DNA from: Pachyseris speciosa | Taxonomy: Eukaryota > Cnidaria > Anthozoa > Scleractinia > Pachyseridae | Reading direction: 5' to 3' | NCBI GenBank assembly: GCA_016490735.1 | Contig: JAEMWC010000006.1 | Span: 64,501 to 128,500 of the forward strand | Length of the DNA stretch: 64,000 bases | Shown here: positions 1 through 15,000 of the stretch, in pieces | Layout of the letters: every line of letters begins with the position of its first letter | Position numbering within the stretch: position 1 is the first letter of the stretch | The notes under the pieces: model-generated | What the model was told of the DNA's origin: nothing | The model's input: only the letters and a program-made list of their open reading frames with translations | Database searches by the model: none | Translations under genes and position numbers: made by a program

Positions 1-3000
1 TTCATTTTTTCAAGACAAAAAATCCACATGATCAGAACTCATATTTCGGATTGTTCCCCCCCCCCCCCCCCAAAATGAAGCCCATGAGCAGGAAAGGACA
101 AGAAAGTTGTTTCTGAAGAATACTTACTGTGCCATTGCCATAATGCTGTTCATTTTTCTCTGGACTGCCATAGTCAAACATCTGAAACTGCTTGGAAGTG
201 TACATCTTAAATTGAGGAAAAAAAGAAAACAAAAAGTAACATCAGAAATTAGTTCTAATAAGTTCAACAACCTCAGCTCCTGAAAGCACTTCCCCAGCTG
301 GGTGCCAGAGGTTTTTTTCTCTTTGGGGGAGACTGAATTGAGTGGCAAAGCCGCGAAAGCGAGTTGTGAAGCAGCGAGAATAAAGAACCTCTGGTACCAA
401 TGGATAACAACTTCTCTTTCATGTTAACGCCAACTTCCTTTGATTGATGACTGGAGTAACAGCTTATTTTAGAAACATGGCAAACTGGTTTTACCCACAT
501 GGGACAAAATATGTGTGTTTTCATTTTGAATATACAGCAGTGGTAAAAAATTGACATATAAAAAATTGCGTATGAATAATATTTTATATTGTCACATTGT
601 GAGTGAAGAAGAATTTTGAGTTGAACTAAACAACTGGTCATAACAGCAATGATCATTCACATATTCAAACAAATATTTTGTCAGAATTATTTGGAAAACA
701 TTGCCAGTGATGTAAGTTTGTGAGTGAGAGATTCAGGACTTGTGAAGATGGAGCTGCAGTCTTGAATGTGGGAGTTGATGAATGAAACCAACAGACAAAT
801 AACAACAATGATGGGCTTTTCAGGGTAGTTTAAACATGAGCTGCCAACATTGGAACAAATACTGGGAATCACTTGAAAGATCACCAACACCTGAAAAACT
901 GTACAATGGAAAGGACCTGCTCCAGTTGTTAATGATCTTATCCAGAAACTTTGAATCAACAGTTGATTTCAAAGGCCTCGCTATTTTGAAAAATTCTTCT
1001 CGTATTACTCTGGTAAAACTGGTTTGACCAACATCCTCGTGCAAATAACCAATCGCAGCCCTTTTAAGAGAAGGTTTTCCAATCGTCCAAACAAATCCCC
1101 AGGGTTAAATTTTGACTCTGGAAATATAAACAGCAACACAATTGGATCACCCACGCTCAAAAGACATAAAAGCCTGAACCAGAGGTCTGTCGCCGACCAG
1201 CACTACTTCGCTCACTAAGCTTCTTGTCGCTGGTGAGCGAGAAGACCTCTGGCATCCAGGGTAGAAAGCACTCAGTCTCTAAAAAGATGGGACATTAGCA
1301 TTTAAAAGTAACTGAAGCCAGTTAATAAATATTCACTTTAAAAGATCACCCAGTAACAAATTATGAAGCTATTAATAGCATACTCTAGTTCTACTCTTCA
1401 CATAAATATAACATTACTGTAGATTTACATTCAGAACTGACTCCATACTTATGAACTACTGCAGCATTAATTTTCGCCCTTAGGTTTGAGGATATAATAA
1501 TGTTGTAGGTCAAAACGATTTTAACCTAGGTCAAAATGAAATTCCTTTGTCTCCTAACCCTAATTATTCATGAAATTATGCACTTCTTTGTCACCTGAAC
1601 TTCATTTCTATACACACACACCAACTCACTGATACAATGTATTCCACAAAATTAAGGATGTATACCTTTTTGACCTAAAATCCAAAATAAAATCATGCAC
1701 ACTGGTAATGGCAACAGAAATGAAGTTCAGTTGGTTCAGCTTCTAGCCAACATCCAATGTTAAATGTGGCTAAATGTAATTTTGGCTAAGTTAAAGTCAA
1801 AACAATGCTACTGGCCAGCAGTTTTCTTCAGGAGGAATGCACGGGGTGGTCTCAGACTTTTTGCAGGGGCTGCCAGCATTTTACAGTTGGCTTCAGGTTT
1901 CTATTTCATTGCGTATGTTTTTGTCACATTGGTTCAACACATACAGTGTAGGGGCTTTGTGTATGTTGATTTTTCCCCGGCCCTGCCCTCCCTTAGTAGT
2001 CATGGTAAGTATAGAGTAAGTATTGTTGTTCCACTGTTTCTCAGTGTGATGGTGCCCAGGGCTGGTTGCTGCTCACAGGGTTGTCATGGAGACCTTATGT
2101 GCTCGGTTTGGTTTGCTCTCAGCCCCACCTCCTAGGCACCATTCCCCAAGTTCATTTATTGTTGATGAGTTTAATTTACTGAATGTAGGCCTTCAAACCA
2201 CATAATAAGTGAAGAACTTCATTTCTAACACTATTACCACTCAGTGAGCCAAAACTGAACAAACTAGAGAAGATTTTGTAAAGGCCCCTTTTACAGAACC
2301 CTTCAATTTATCCCACAGTGGTATTTTAGGCCTCACTGTTAGTTACACAGAATCAGTCTTTGATATAGGCATGATTTCTAGCCAAACGGAAATGGTGACC
2401 TACCTGGGCAAAGTGCGCCATGTTCTTGACTGAGGTCCCTGCAGGAGTGTGGGCAATATAGATAGGAAGGCGTGTCTACAACAAAAAGCCAAGAAAATTA
2501 CTACAATCAGCGACATAATTAGTTGACACATTGTGCTTCTATAGTAGTTTTAGTGCACCAAATAACACCACTCTTTTTTCCGCGTAAACTGTGAAAAAGA
2601 CCCCGCTTCCCTAACCAATGTTGCTTGTTTGTACCTCGAGATCACAGCAATTTCCGCACAACATTGTTTGGGGGGCGGGGAGGGAGGGGGGAGGACAAGC
2701 AAGGGGGGCAAAAAGGGATCACAGTGACGAAATAGGGGGTTAAAAAGGAAAATGTGTCAACAGTTATGGCACCGATTGTAGGCACTCTCCTCTGTGCAAT
2801 ACACTTTCCTCCAAAAAAATTATCATGTTGCTCAAGAAATATCCATACATGCCTCCTCCCCCTTCATACTTAACCCTATTTTGCTGGACCCAGCCTGTCA
2901 TCATCATCACCACCTCCATCATCATCATTATTCCTCCACATCAAGTGGCACATATGGCCTCCTAAGAGGTTTCCATGACCAGCAGAGGCTCTTGGGGACA

Positions 3001-6000
3001 GGTGGTCAGCCCAACACATAGCCTCCACCCAACCCTGAGATGTGTGTGAGGACAGTATCAATGAATAATCAATGACATAGATAAGTAATCAATGTCATCA
3101 ATGGGTAATCGATAGACCACAAAATTTCTGGTCATCGAGTAGTCATCAATTACTCATTAATCATGGTCAATAGTCTAATCAATGACTAAAACAGTTCATT
3201 ACTCATTATTGATTACCCATTGATTACTCATTGATGTCATTGATTAGTTGTGTCTGGCTTTTTACATATTCTGTCAAGGTTGATTAAAAGATCCTTCCCA
3301 AGTGAGTCTTAATTAAGAGATCAATTGAAGGGTTGAGGGCATAACCGACCCAAATGACTTTTAGGCCCTTTCTTTGTATACGCTTTTTCTTGGAAAACAA
3401 TGGAAAATGGTAAAAAAAAATTATGGGGCAATTTTGTTCTATTGAATCAAAGGCCACATGCAAACATTCAGCTGATTTGGATGAAAAAAAGAAAAAAGCC
3501 CTAAAAGTCATTTGGGTCAGTTATGCTCTCAGCCCTTCAATTACAAGTCACATTACTTCAGAATACTGTTCAATTTTACTATAGCACAAACTCATACTAT
3601 GGCACAAACGCGTACAAATATTAATTAATAAACCCAGCAAAATTTGCTGCCAGCCAACCCTTAGGAACAACCCTGGTATTTGCTGTCTCTTACCATGTTG
3701 AGCTGTGGGACATCAAATCCACATATGAGAAAGATCACGCTGGAACAGAACACACGTAGGTCACTTGGCTCACAAATGTAAGTAGCCATCCAATGTAAAA
3801 TTTCATTAGAGGGAAGAAAATCACGGACCCCAAATACCTTGAAAAAATCCTGCAAACAGAGATTAAATACAATGTCAGAGTAAGATCTTCTTCTTATGAC
3901 CAGTTAAAAAAATATACAATGTTGTGAATGTATTATCAAACTAATCAATTTACCACTGGATTCATCAAATGCGTAGTTCTAGAAAATATCCACACCCCCA
4001 CCACTGAGGGAAATATTGGAACTTCCTGAGGAATTTGGGAGGGTGGTTTGTCAAAGCCCCAGGAAAGTCCAGAGGGGAGGGGGGTGAGGGGTGGAAAATC
4101 ACCTCCTGTCCCTCTTGACCCACATGTAGTGGAAGAACTTCTCATAAACACATAAATAACTATTGGTTTAATTATTTGTAAAACAATGGTAATCACTAAA
4201 ATGTTACTTTTTTGTCCCTTTGGTAACTTTTTGATTTGATTTGAGTATTGAGGATTGAGAGACGAGAACCAAGGAACAAGAAACAAAAAACAAATTACCT
4301 TCTATGAAAAATGAAATATACATGTATGTTGTACAACAAACTACTCTCTAAGCCTCATGTATACAAGCTGTATCAATGATTACTGAAACCCAGTTAAGTT
4401 ATAAATTAACAACAATAGCAGCAGCTACCATTCACAGACTGAAGTGCCAACCTCTGCAGATCTGAAATCTGAAGATTTTTCTTTGTGTGGCAACAACTCC
4501 CCTATTACAATTTACTCACTCCATCCTGTGAAAAACTCAATGCACATACCCCTCCATACAAAAACCACTCCCTTCTGCAAAATCGTCTCAAGCCCTCTCC
4601 ACTGGCAGTTTTGGCAATGATCACAAAAACGCATTTTCTTTAGTTAGTATGACAAAGTTTGTGGCAGTGAAACAAGAACCAGTATTTCTTGGATATGAAT
4701 TCTGATTTTATCTACCTTCAGAAACAAGACCCCAAATCACTTTTATCCCAGAGATTTGACGACTTGTGCGGGAGACCAGGAGATTGGCTTGGGAAGGGAT
4801 GATAGATGACTCCATAACAACATGATGTCATCATTGGCATTGAAACGATTGATCGGGTTGGTTTATTTGCCGTTTCTGACCAATTGCGTTAATTCTTATA
4901 TCATGCACAGTGGCAACGCTTGCAAGAACAACAAGGATATGTTTACAAGGAAACCTTTTCATTTTGTTATCCATGTTAACAGTAAAATAGTCAAACAATG
5001 CAAAATATTTAAAATTCTCACAAAAAATGGCACACTTCGGCGATTATCCAGGAGATTTCAGACTCTAATCTGGAGACAAGGAGATACAGTCCAAAATCTG
5101 GAGTCTCCCGGAAGGGTTGATAGCTCTGTGCCATGTACCCGTGCCATATTGGCACAACGTTTGTTAAGGCATAACAATTTCTGGGTGCATCTCTCTAACA
5201 TCACTAGACAGAGGTCTTTCCCAAGTACACTGGGGAGTCATTGAATTTGCATATGGATTGTTTAATTGCACTCTCATCACACTCAACTTGACAGCTAATA
5301 ATTAACAATTTATAAATTAATGATGGAAATCAGTCTGTCCAAGCAACATAAATTTCCAAACTCAGTTCCCTGTGGTCTTATTGATGGGAATTAAACAAAT
5401 TTTTTAAAATGAGTAGACATATACACAAATCTAATTTTAATTTCTTACCTCAAGTTCTGGACAAAGATCAGCTAAATATTTCAGTGGACTTTTCATGTGG
5501 CCTAAATAAGCAACAGGTGCCAGAGCAAATACAGCCTTTATTTTCTGTGCTAAATCCTTGTTTCTAGATAGCTCAGCAAAGGCAATAAGACTCCCCTGCG
5601 AATGGCCAGCATAGTACAATGATGGCTGTCCAGTTTTCTTGAGAACAAAGTTCACCATTGTTGGAAGGTCATACTTTGCCATTTCATCCCAACTAGAAAT
5701 AACAAGTGACCAGGAAATAGAAGGGTGTGTCAGTAAGAATATATTTTTTCTTTGAAGCAGTAAAACTTTACCTGGGTGCCAGAGGTTTTATTTCTCTTAG
5801 CAAGGCTGGCGGTTAACCCGCTAGACGCAAAGTGAATAGTGACACGAAAAATAAGAACCTCTGGTCACAGAAGTTAAGAGCCTCACTTCTATGCAATTCC
5901 AAAATAAGATATCTCAGCAAACAGGTTTTCTACAGTGTTTGTTTGTTTTCATTATTTGACTGGTGATGCCCAAAACCGCTTGCTTGTGTCTCGTGTAAAA

Positions 6001-9000
6001 TTAATGGCGAAATTTGTGAGCTGCGTTTCCACAACCCTGGTGAAAATTAATAACATCTGTAAAAGTGTTTAACTTTAATAGCTAATTTCTGGATCTGGAA
6101 GGTTGAATTTTTTCGACGGTGTCTGCGCAAGACAGACAAAGATAGCTCTGGTCGAGGTTATACCCTGGGTGCCAGAGGTTATTTTTTTCCATTTGAAGGA
6201 GGAAAATGTGGCAAAGCAGCGTCAACGAGGCTTTGCATTTCGCAGGTTAACCACTCCTTGCTAGGAAAAATAAAATCTCTGGCACTCAAGGTATCACAGT
6301 TGTTGTCTGTGTCCCTGTTTATCACAATCAATTGTTGCCTCCAATGTTCCTCAACTTGTTTGAGACAAGTAGTCAAATTCATAATTATAGCACCAGAATG
6401 ACTGGATGTTACCGCCATCATTTCTGTTGTACAAACATTAAGCAATTTACAATTCTCTTCCAAGGTCCTATAATTTGGAATTCTCTTGCTACTTCAATTA
6501 CCTGTTCAGCAAGTTTTCTTACCTTTAAGAAAAAAAATGTTAGAATTTTTATTTAAACCATCCTGAATCTGTCATGCCGCACTCACACAGCACCCTCTTG
6601 ACAGCACCAAATTATACGTTTATATTATCCTTTGAGGTGGCCTCTCTATAAGCCTTGTGGTTTCCTGAGGTCTCCTCGCCAGTAACTTAGGTGTGTTACT
6701 TGTAGATATTATGAAAATGGCAAATCAACAAATAAATAAATAGATGATATTCATCTTCACTTTTCTGTTTCTGGTAAACAAAGAGATCACTGCCTCATCC
6801 ATTTGGTGTATGAAATGTCCAAGAGATGAGGAGAAATTAGAAATTAAAGCTCTTCAAGGCACTGAATGTTTTTAGAAAGAAAGCTAAACAGACGATTACA
6901 TAACAAAAGGAACTAAATGGGGGTGGAAATTCTGCAGAAAGATTAAAAGAGGTGTTACAGAACTTTGTCGACTATAATTAACAGTGGTACTGTCAGGAAA
7001 AAGTCTGCATTGAAATGTCCACCCCACGTTCGACCGAGATTGCTTTTAAACCAACTTTACTGTCCGTTGGACTCCAACTTCACAACGACTTAGTTGTCCC
7101 ATTCAACAAGGTTCAATCATCAACAGGACCATTAACAAGACCGCAAACACATCCTCATGCATGATAAAATGAAAACACATCCTCACGCTTGATAAAATGA
7201 AGTAAAGCCTCTTTCTAAACAGGTTTCAATTCTAGAATCTCCAAAAATCCACAGTTAAGTACAAATTGTACTGCTACTCTAAATGCTTGCTAGAATTCAC
7301 AGCCTTCCATCGTCATTTTTGTTTTCTTCCTCGCGCTAAAAAGCGGTTTTAAGGCTACTGAGGTGCAGTTTTGCCATTCAACCAATAAAATTCAGTGTTA
7401 GATCATTTTCACAACGAAAACCAATCAGCGACCGAGTTCAATATCTGGCACCCAGGGTGGTAAAATGTTACTTTGATAAGGCCTTGCGCACGGTATTGGT
7501 TACCAATCCCCAATTACTAACAATGTTCGACTTTTAGCCGTTATTTTTTTTTTGCTGTGGAGGAATTGCCTAGAAAACTAAAACATAAAAGTTTCTCTAT
7601 TGTGTCAACTATTTATTTTGATGTTTGTTTTGCTTTTCCCTTGCTTGGTCTGCGTGTAACAACACAGCAAAGTTAGCGGACTCATCAAAATTTTTGTCGG
7701 GGGCGTTACATTTTCATCCGAAACCATGCACTTTCGGTTTCGTTTCCAGCGTTTGTAGCGTTTAGAATTTGCTATCGTTCGTTTGGTTCGCGGCATCTAT
7801 CGTTTGAAACGATTACAAGAAAGCGTTTGAAACGTTTCAAAGCCGGAGAAGGTTTCAAGCGTCTGAAGCGTTTCAAGCGTTCAAATGGTTTTGTGCGGTG
7901 GTGAGACTGTTGTGTGTTTCAGGAAAGCGATGCTTTTTCTCCGATTGAATTGCCGCTCTGCGGTAAAAAATTCTTTTTTTGCAGAGTGTTTTTTAATTTC
8001 TTTGCGAAAGCGAAATCAGGCGGCTATAGTACGAGTCACACTCCTGATAGTCTGCTACACAGCCGTTCTTTGTCTCGTCACGCAACGCTCCTCGCCACTA
8101 ACGGCTGCTGAAAACCGAACCACATTCCTTTCCCGACTATTAGCCAATCAGGATCAGCCTTCCATTTTCCAGAAAGTGTACGCGCCAATTCCTCAGTTCG
8201 GCGTACATCCAATCACAGCCTAGTTTATATCGGTGTCCAGCGTGCGCTAACAATGGACTACAGTGGAGTGATTTGAAACGGTTAGCATTTTGTTTTAATA
8301 CGTTTTTACTAGGATACTAGATCTTTACCAGTAATTGCACTTGACTTTGTTTCCGAGTAGACGAGTTTGGCGTTGAGGTTAATCGTGGACGAAATGAATG
8401 TGACAATTTTTTTCGGGACTTGTCATATTTTGATTTGGTAATACACTCAACACGAGATTGTAGGCCGCGTGTCTTTGAATCGGAGATAGGAAGCCAGGAA
8501 CGTAAGTCATAGGCGCCCTAGTCCCACTTTTAGGAGTCAATAGGAGAATAAATACGAGCGCTAGCTTTGCCTTTGCCAAATTGCAGGGGTTTAGATGCTT
8601 TTGCTCGGTCAGTCACGGAACATTTTCGCGGACAGTCTCTCCATCGGGAATATTTCGTATCTCTTCTGTAGCTCGTAGGAATCGCTTTGCTCTTGGAGCT
8701 TCCCTTTTACTGAAGACTTCCTCGCTTTCTCCTTGAATTTCTTTTTACGAAGCCCGTTGGAACTGTCAACCGCTTGTAGCAAACATTTCTGGGCCAGATT
8801 ACAGAATACCCGGCCACATCATTACAGATAGCGTCCACTACAAATGAACAATTTGCTGCTGTTTGAAAAACACCTCACATCCACAACGATTGAATGATTT
8901 GTTGACAATTGAGTGAACTTTTGCCTGTATCAGTATTTATCGTGACTTGCATTGCCGACGGCGATGATCACGTAAAACACTATGGACAATCTTCTTTAGC

Positions 9001-12000
9001 CTGCGTAGCTGGCGGTTTTGTCCGCGGCTTCGCCGCTCGCACAAAACCGCCAGCTACGCAGGCTAATCTTCTTAGGAATTGTTCCATTCGTGACCAGAGT
9101 CCGTGGTTGTTTACCATTTACCAAAAAAATCCGGAAATTTTTGTTGGAATGTAAATGGAAAGCCTATTTTGGTCTTCCCAAACGGAAAATTTCCGGGGAA
9201 AACGGAATTTCTTGAAAGGTAGTCCAAAATTCCCAAACGGAATTTCCAAATGGAAATGTGCGTTCCATTTGCTCATTTCTACCAGTTCCAGGGCTTTCGG
9301 CTTGGATCGCTCTGTAAACCTGACCGTTAGAAATGTTTGTGTAAATGGAACACGCGCGTTCCGTGGAAATTTTCATTTGGATGTGTGATACGTACCATTT
9401 ACTGCAACCGTCGACCAACCGGTTTTCCCGTGTAAATGGTAAACAACCCGTGACATCGCTGACAGAATGAAAAGCATGCTGTTTCCTCTGACGTCATTGT
9501 CATTTTTGTGATACCTGATTGGTTAATTCGTTAGACCGCAAACACAAAGGGAAAGGAATGTGGTTCGGTTTTCAGCAGCCGTTAGTGGCGAGGAGCGTTG
9601 CGTGACGAGACAAAGAACGGCTGCGTAGGAGACTACACTCCTGAGGTCAACATGCGAGTTCCGAAACACGTCACGTGTTAGGCAACCGGGGTGATCATAT
9701 TTCATCATTCGGCGGATTTGACGGCACTAAGATATTTTTTCGAGTATTTTTGCCGGCATTGTTTACCTATTTGCTACGATGAAAACACTAACTAACAGCG
9801 CTTGTTTAAAGCCAAAAAAAAAATGTAATTTTTGACTAAATTTCACGTTCTTGGAAAAGACGGTTGAAAGCCGAACAGGAATTTGCATATTCCGTGATGT
9901 TTATCTGACCTTTGTGAGAAAATTCTGAAGTATTCGGTTAAAAAACAAAGCAAAAAATCAGCAAGGAAAATCTTGAATCTTGTCGTGGCATTTCGTTCTC
10001 ACATGGGCGTCTTCATACAAGAAATAACCTCACCGGTCAAAAGAAAATAATTATTGCTCCTTTCATTTTCGATTCGAATGTGTCATGATCAGATAACCTC
10101 CAGCCCTTCGAGCTGATCAATTACAAGTCTATTCAGTTTATGGTTATTCGAAAATAGAACTTTAGTCTATCCATTTACGTTAAACATTCTCCGAAATATT
10201 GATATCAGTGACTCTTGACGAATTCGCCGACAGGGACGTGCAAACTTTCCGAAAATTGCGACGTGAAAAGGTTTGAAACTCAGACGGACAATATAAAGAC
10301 CCATCGTATGAACAGCTGGGGCCTCAATCAGAAATATATGACTTGCTTGAAAGCTTCAATTCATTCTATTCGAACGATTCAAACAAAGCAAGTCGAGTGC
10401 TATTTATAAACTATCGAAACGTTTCAAACGAAACGAACCAAACGAACCAAACGAATCAAACTATCGATCAAACTATGCAAACGCTAGGCGAAACGCACGC
10501 TTTGCATTTTGACCCTTTTGTCGAAATTTAGCTTGAAAATTACCTATGTAACGCTGAAAAAATCACTTAAACTCTAAAACTATTTAGTTTCCGTTTATGA
10601 ACTTTTTCGAGGGGATTGTTCAACTAATGTGCATCTCGATTTTCGTGGATTTGGGGTCAAATTTTTCGTAAAAGCAAAAATTGTCTCAAAAATCACAATC
10701 ACGTTCACTTTTGTTTTTATCGCTAATTTTTGAGTACAGTTTTTTATTTTGTTCTTAACTCAAAATGGAAAGGAATTTCAATGCTTTCTTTTTGCCCGCT
10801 AAATGCACATGAAATTTCATTTCCATTCCTGTTTTCAAACTATTACAGTTGTCCTGAAATCTTAAATTCTAGCTCATTATTTAGCGTTACATGTTTTGTA
10901 ACAGAGTTGGTAACCAATACCGTGCGCAAGGCCATAATAATGATAATTGCAACATGAAATTTCTTATAAATTATCATCACTACTTGTTCAAATATTCAAG
11001 TCATGAATAACAGAAATGATCCCAAAAAAAGTCTTCTGTTTATATAAGTTACAGTTCAAATTTGATTTTAGGTTAAAAATTTTCAACCTAGGTTGAATCT
11101 CAATTCCCTTTGTTTCCCAACCCTTATTATGAATAATTGATATAGGAAACTATGGGAATTGAGATTCAACCTAAGTTAAATCAAAATTAACCTGAGTAAA
11201 TTCAAAACTTGAGCATGTAAGGAAAAGAACTCAAAAGCAACCACATAGTAAGCAACTACAGACAAAGAATGACGAAACATAACTCACAACTGCTTTCCAT
11301 AACATATTACCAAAAAACCTTTCCATTTGCAAGTGAACATGAAATCAGAAAGAACAGGAGAAGAGGAAAGGTGTGTAAAGCTTGAGACAGCTTAACAAGA
11401 ATTTTGAATTTAACTTTAAGAGTGTTAGAAACCCATCTGACTTCAGATTTCTTTGTTGTGTTCATCTTGAATACAATCTGTCTTAGTTAACCTCAATTTT
11501 TTAAAACTGTTAAAGGTCAAAGGTTTAGCAAGATTTTCTTCATCTTCAAAGTAGAGATGTGCCAATTTCCTTAACAAAAAAGGGCATGATGAACTGAAGC
11601 ACCATCCAACACTATGCTGTGACTGAAAATTAATCAAGGTTTGGATTCACCTGAAGTCCCAAAATGCATCTGAATCAACTGAGAGATTAACATGATGTCT
11701 ACCATAGGTATTTCCGCGAACATTTCCCAGCCAAACATCAAATCCCTTGTCAGCGAGTATAAAGCCAAAACTTTCATTTGGTAAATTTGATACCCAGTTG
11801 GAAGAGGATGCCAGCAGTCCATGTTGAACCAGAATAACTGGCTTAGGGTCAGATGAGTAAGCTTCTTGCTGCCCATTTGGAATTCTCTGAATGGTTAAAA
11901 TGTACCCATCATCTGTAATCACATTGAACTCTTCCACTGGATAGCCATTGTAACGAATCATCTGAGTCTATTAAAACATACAGTCTTGATTAGATAGTCA

Positions 12001-15000
12001 TCACTGTTTGTTTCCATAGTGGAAATGTCAACACTGTATGTGGCAAGCCCCCAAATGGAAATTTATGAAGTTTCTAGAAGCTTAAATACAACTGCCATTA
12101 ATACTCACATGGAAATACTGTCCTTGTTTTGAGAAAAGTGATAAAGAGTGAAAAAGCCCCTCAATAAACAGGTATCAAACCGATCACACTTTCAAGTGTA
12201 CATGACAAGTTTTTTTTCTAGGTGATTTTCTTCGGTTATGTTGTTAGAGAGAGGGTTTTAAAGCTAATAGCTTTAGAAAAGATCTAGAAACCATTTTTTT
12301 TTTCATTCAAAATATGCAAGAGTTTGACTTCACAATTGTCTTGGAGAACACACAGCCAAAAGGTTACAGCCTATGTGATCTTTGTACATGATGAGAGTTG
12401 GTTTGAAGAACTGAAAATAACAGCTTGAAAATGCTTTTGCTGCTTTCCAAATCACCGTACATTTGCGAAATTAAATGGAACAGATCCCATTATGATAAAA
12501 AAAAAACACTCCAAAGAACGATATTTGATGAGATATGACCAAAATTCGTGTCAAGCTGACAGTGTTACCAATCTTTGTGACGTCACGAGCAGAATTTTTA
12601 TGAAATTCTCACCCCAGTCCCCAGGACAATTTCGTAAAGAAATTGAGCATATTTCAGCCATGAAAAGTGGTAGAAAAACTTTTTTCTTCATTTTAAACAG
12701 CATCTGTTTATTATTTAATAACAAATTGAATGTGGTTTAGTGTTGTCTGTACTCTTATTGACAACGATATTCATCATCACAGTGGTCAAAATGTTATGGA
12801 TTCACGAGGCGCAGCCGAGTGAATCCACAACAAATTTTGACCACTGTGATGACAAATATCATTGTTGATAAGAGTACAGACAATGCCAGTGGTTTCATTA
12901 GAAGCCGGCAACTGGCGAAAATCGCCGCCTACTTTGTCAGAATTTACATTTACCGCCGCCTAATTGGTCTGTGCTTTCACTAAAATTATTTTAAAAAATT
13001 ATCAGGTCCCTGCCTACTTAATAGTTCACTCAGACAGTTATTTCAAAACTTATTGAAACCCCTGCAATGCTAAACCACATTCCATTTGTTTTTTACCACA
13101 ATTTCAACTTCAAAGAAAATGTTTATTTCAGAGCATGAGGAAGATCGTTGAAGTTGACGCGAGCAGCATTGTCTAGACTCTTATCGACAACAACAAATTA
13201 GCCAATCAGATTGCGAGATTACTAGCAATTGTGGTAAAAACATAATTTATCAATATATGGAAAAAAAGCAAAAAAAAATTAGTGTCATATGCACTTTCAC
13301 GATTTTAGTTAGCCTGTTTTTTAATTGTTGATTTGATTTTTGGCTGTTCTATTACTACTTCTGTACAGGCAGGGGGGCAGCGTCTGCCTTTGATCTTGCC
13401 GCTCTTTGTCTCCCCATGATCACCCCAGTTTTGTCAATCATCCAAGAGTCCTAGAATGAGCATACATAAAAGTAAACAAACTTTTTGTTCGCGTCTGCCA
13501 TGTTGAATTACGACTTGTCAATTAACACCCTTATTAATAATGACAGTTGTTCATTAAGCTGGGTGCAGTATTACTGTCCTACATGTAGCAAGAGCCAAAA
13601 TAAAGCTTATGCAACTGCAAAGTCCACTAGCCTCTACACAAATTACAACAGAATATAAGCTTATACATGAAAGGGTGTTGGTCTGTCTGAGCCAAAGGAA
13701 GTGCATTTTTCAATGCCTCACTGCATCTCCATGCAAAAAATTCCCCTCTTCCACAACTTCTTCCTTTTCGGTGCTATTGGTGATTTGCACGTTACGTCAT
13801 CGCCACTATGCTGGTGGACGTAAACAATACATCTCTCATTTAAATAGTTCTTTTTGTTCGTTCACCAGCATTTGTTCGTTTCGCCATTGTTATCTGAGTC
13901 TCTAGAGATTGGCTGCAAACCACCGCATGTTTTTTTCCCTAACTAGCTCTAACTAGAGTTGGCTTTTCTTTCAAGGTAACAATCCGGAATTAAAATCATG
14001 TGATGCAACGCTTGATTAACTGACTGAACTGCACAATAATCAAGCAGATTTCTAGTGCAAGTTCAAGTTCAAGTTCAAGTTTATTGAGAAAAATTGAGAA
14101 AATACAAAATAGGATGTACCACTGCTCGCAGTTAGCTATAGCTATTCGAGGCGAGCAGTAGCTTGACACTAAGTAGAATAAAATTTTACAATAACAATAC
14201 AATTAAAATACTGAGTAGAATTAATTATTATCGTACAATACATTAAAATAAGCTGAATACTGAATACAAAGTGAATAATTACAATTACAATACAATTGAA
14301 GGGGTCGGAGCATAACCATCCTATGTCGAATTTTGGGTTGTTTTTCGATTTTGCTTGGATTTGTCTGAATTTCTGCATGTGAACTACAATTCGATGGAAA
14401 CACATTGTATGGTATTTTTTTGACTGATTCATCCAGAATCCAGAAATGCATTTTTTCTTACGTACACCAAGAAACCAACCTTCCATGGGAGTGGTTTGCA
14501 AGTTGCATTACATCTTCTTAGTAAGAAAAAATGCATTTCTGGATTCTGGATGAATCAGTCAGAAAAATACCATACAATGTGTTTCCATCGAATTGCAGTT
14601 CACATGCAGAAATTCAGACAAATCCAAGCGAAATCGAAAAACGACTCAAAATTCGACATAGGATGGTTATGCTCCGAGCCCTTCAATAGTATGGTGGAGT
14701 ATGCTAATTAACAATGCCCATGGGTATTCTTTGCGTGAAAGACTAAGCGCCAAATGCTCGTAACCGATTTAAGAGAACACAGAACGTTTCTGTTCAGTTA
14801 GACGTAATGCGCAATGTGTCGTTTTTGCTGAATCATAACACTCGACAAGCTCGCTTGGCACGAAAACAGTGCACAATATTCGTGGTTGACTTAAAAAACA
14901 GCACACAGTAGCCTTGGTTAATCTCAGGTCAGCGCGCAAAGATTTTGTCCGACCTGAAAACAGCACTCACTCCGAAGAGATTCAGGGTTATTGTTGGGTT

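Larger units (their letters stand above)
206..2403. other. lipase intron 5 contents
   Basis: No exon is seen here. The intron holds two short MITEs (299-400 and 1175-1263). A stretch at about 1480-1720 is AT-rich and resembles the palindromic MITE at 11052-11215. The 123-codon plus-strand frame at 1764-2135 has no recognisable domain and is treated as fortuitous. Confidence 0.5.
8049..9637. repeat. internal inverted repeat of element J
   Basis: About 85 bp at 8049-8133 recurs inverted at 9549-9637, with the shared word CACGCAACGCTCCTCGCCAC. Open frames on both sides translate the same peptide (VTQRSSPLTAAENRTTFLS) only because of this repeat. That explains their similarity without any gene being present. 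Confidence 0.75.
7480..10933. mobile_element. 3.45-kb non-autonomous TIR DNA transposon (element J)
   Basis: A perfect 27-bp inverted repeat bounds the element: GGCCTTGCGCACGGTATTGG plus TTACCAA at 7480-7506, and its reverse complement ending at 10933. ATAA flanks both ends directly (7476-7479 and 10934-10937) as a 4-bp target duplication. Subterminal zones at 7690-7880 and 10340-10500 are rich in CGTTTGAAACG-like words. No transposase frame is visible. It contains nested insertions at 8997-9065 and 9105-9448 and an internal inverted repeat (8049-8133 and 9549-9637). It occupies more than half of lipase intron 2. The superfamily is not assigned. Confidence 0.8.

Noticed and set aside
1764..2135. 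123-codon plus-strand frame in lipase intron 5
   Set aside because: No domain, no supporting codon pattern, and it lies antisense inside a well-defined intron.
3057..3250. ATCAATGA repeats as a CRISPR array
   Set aside because: The words are irregular and mirrored, with no uniform repeats and spacers, and the DNA is clearly eukaryotic.
4822..5244. 140-codon plus-strand frame
   Set aside because: Lies antisense in lipase intron 3 with no recognisable motif. Its length is within chance for an AT-rich intron of this size.
7885..8223. Apparent homology between this frame and the minus frame at 9523-9708
   Set aside because: Explained by the internal inverted repeat of element J, not by related genes.
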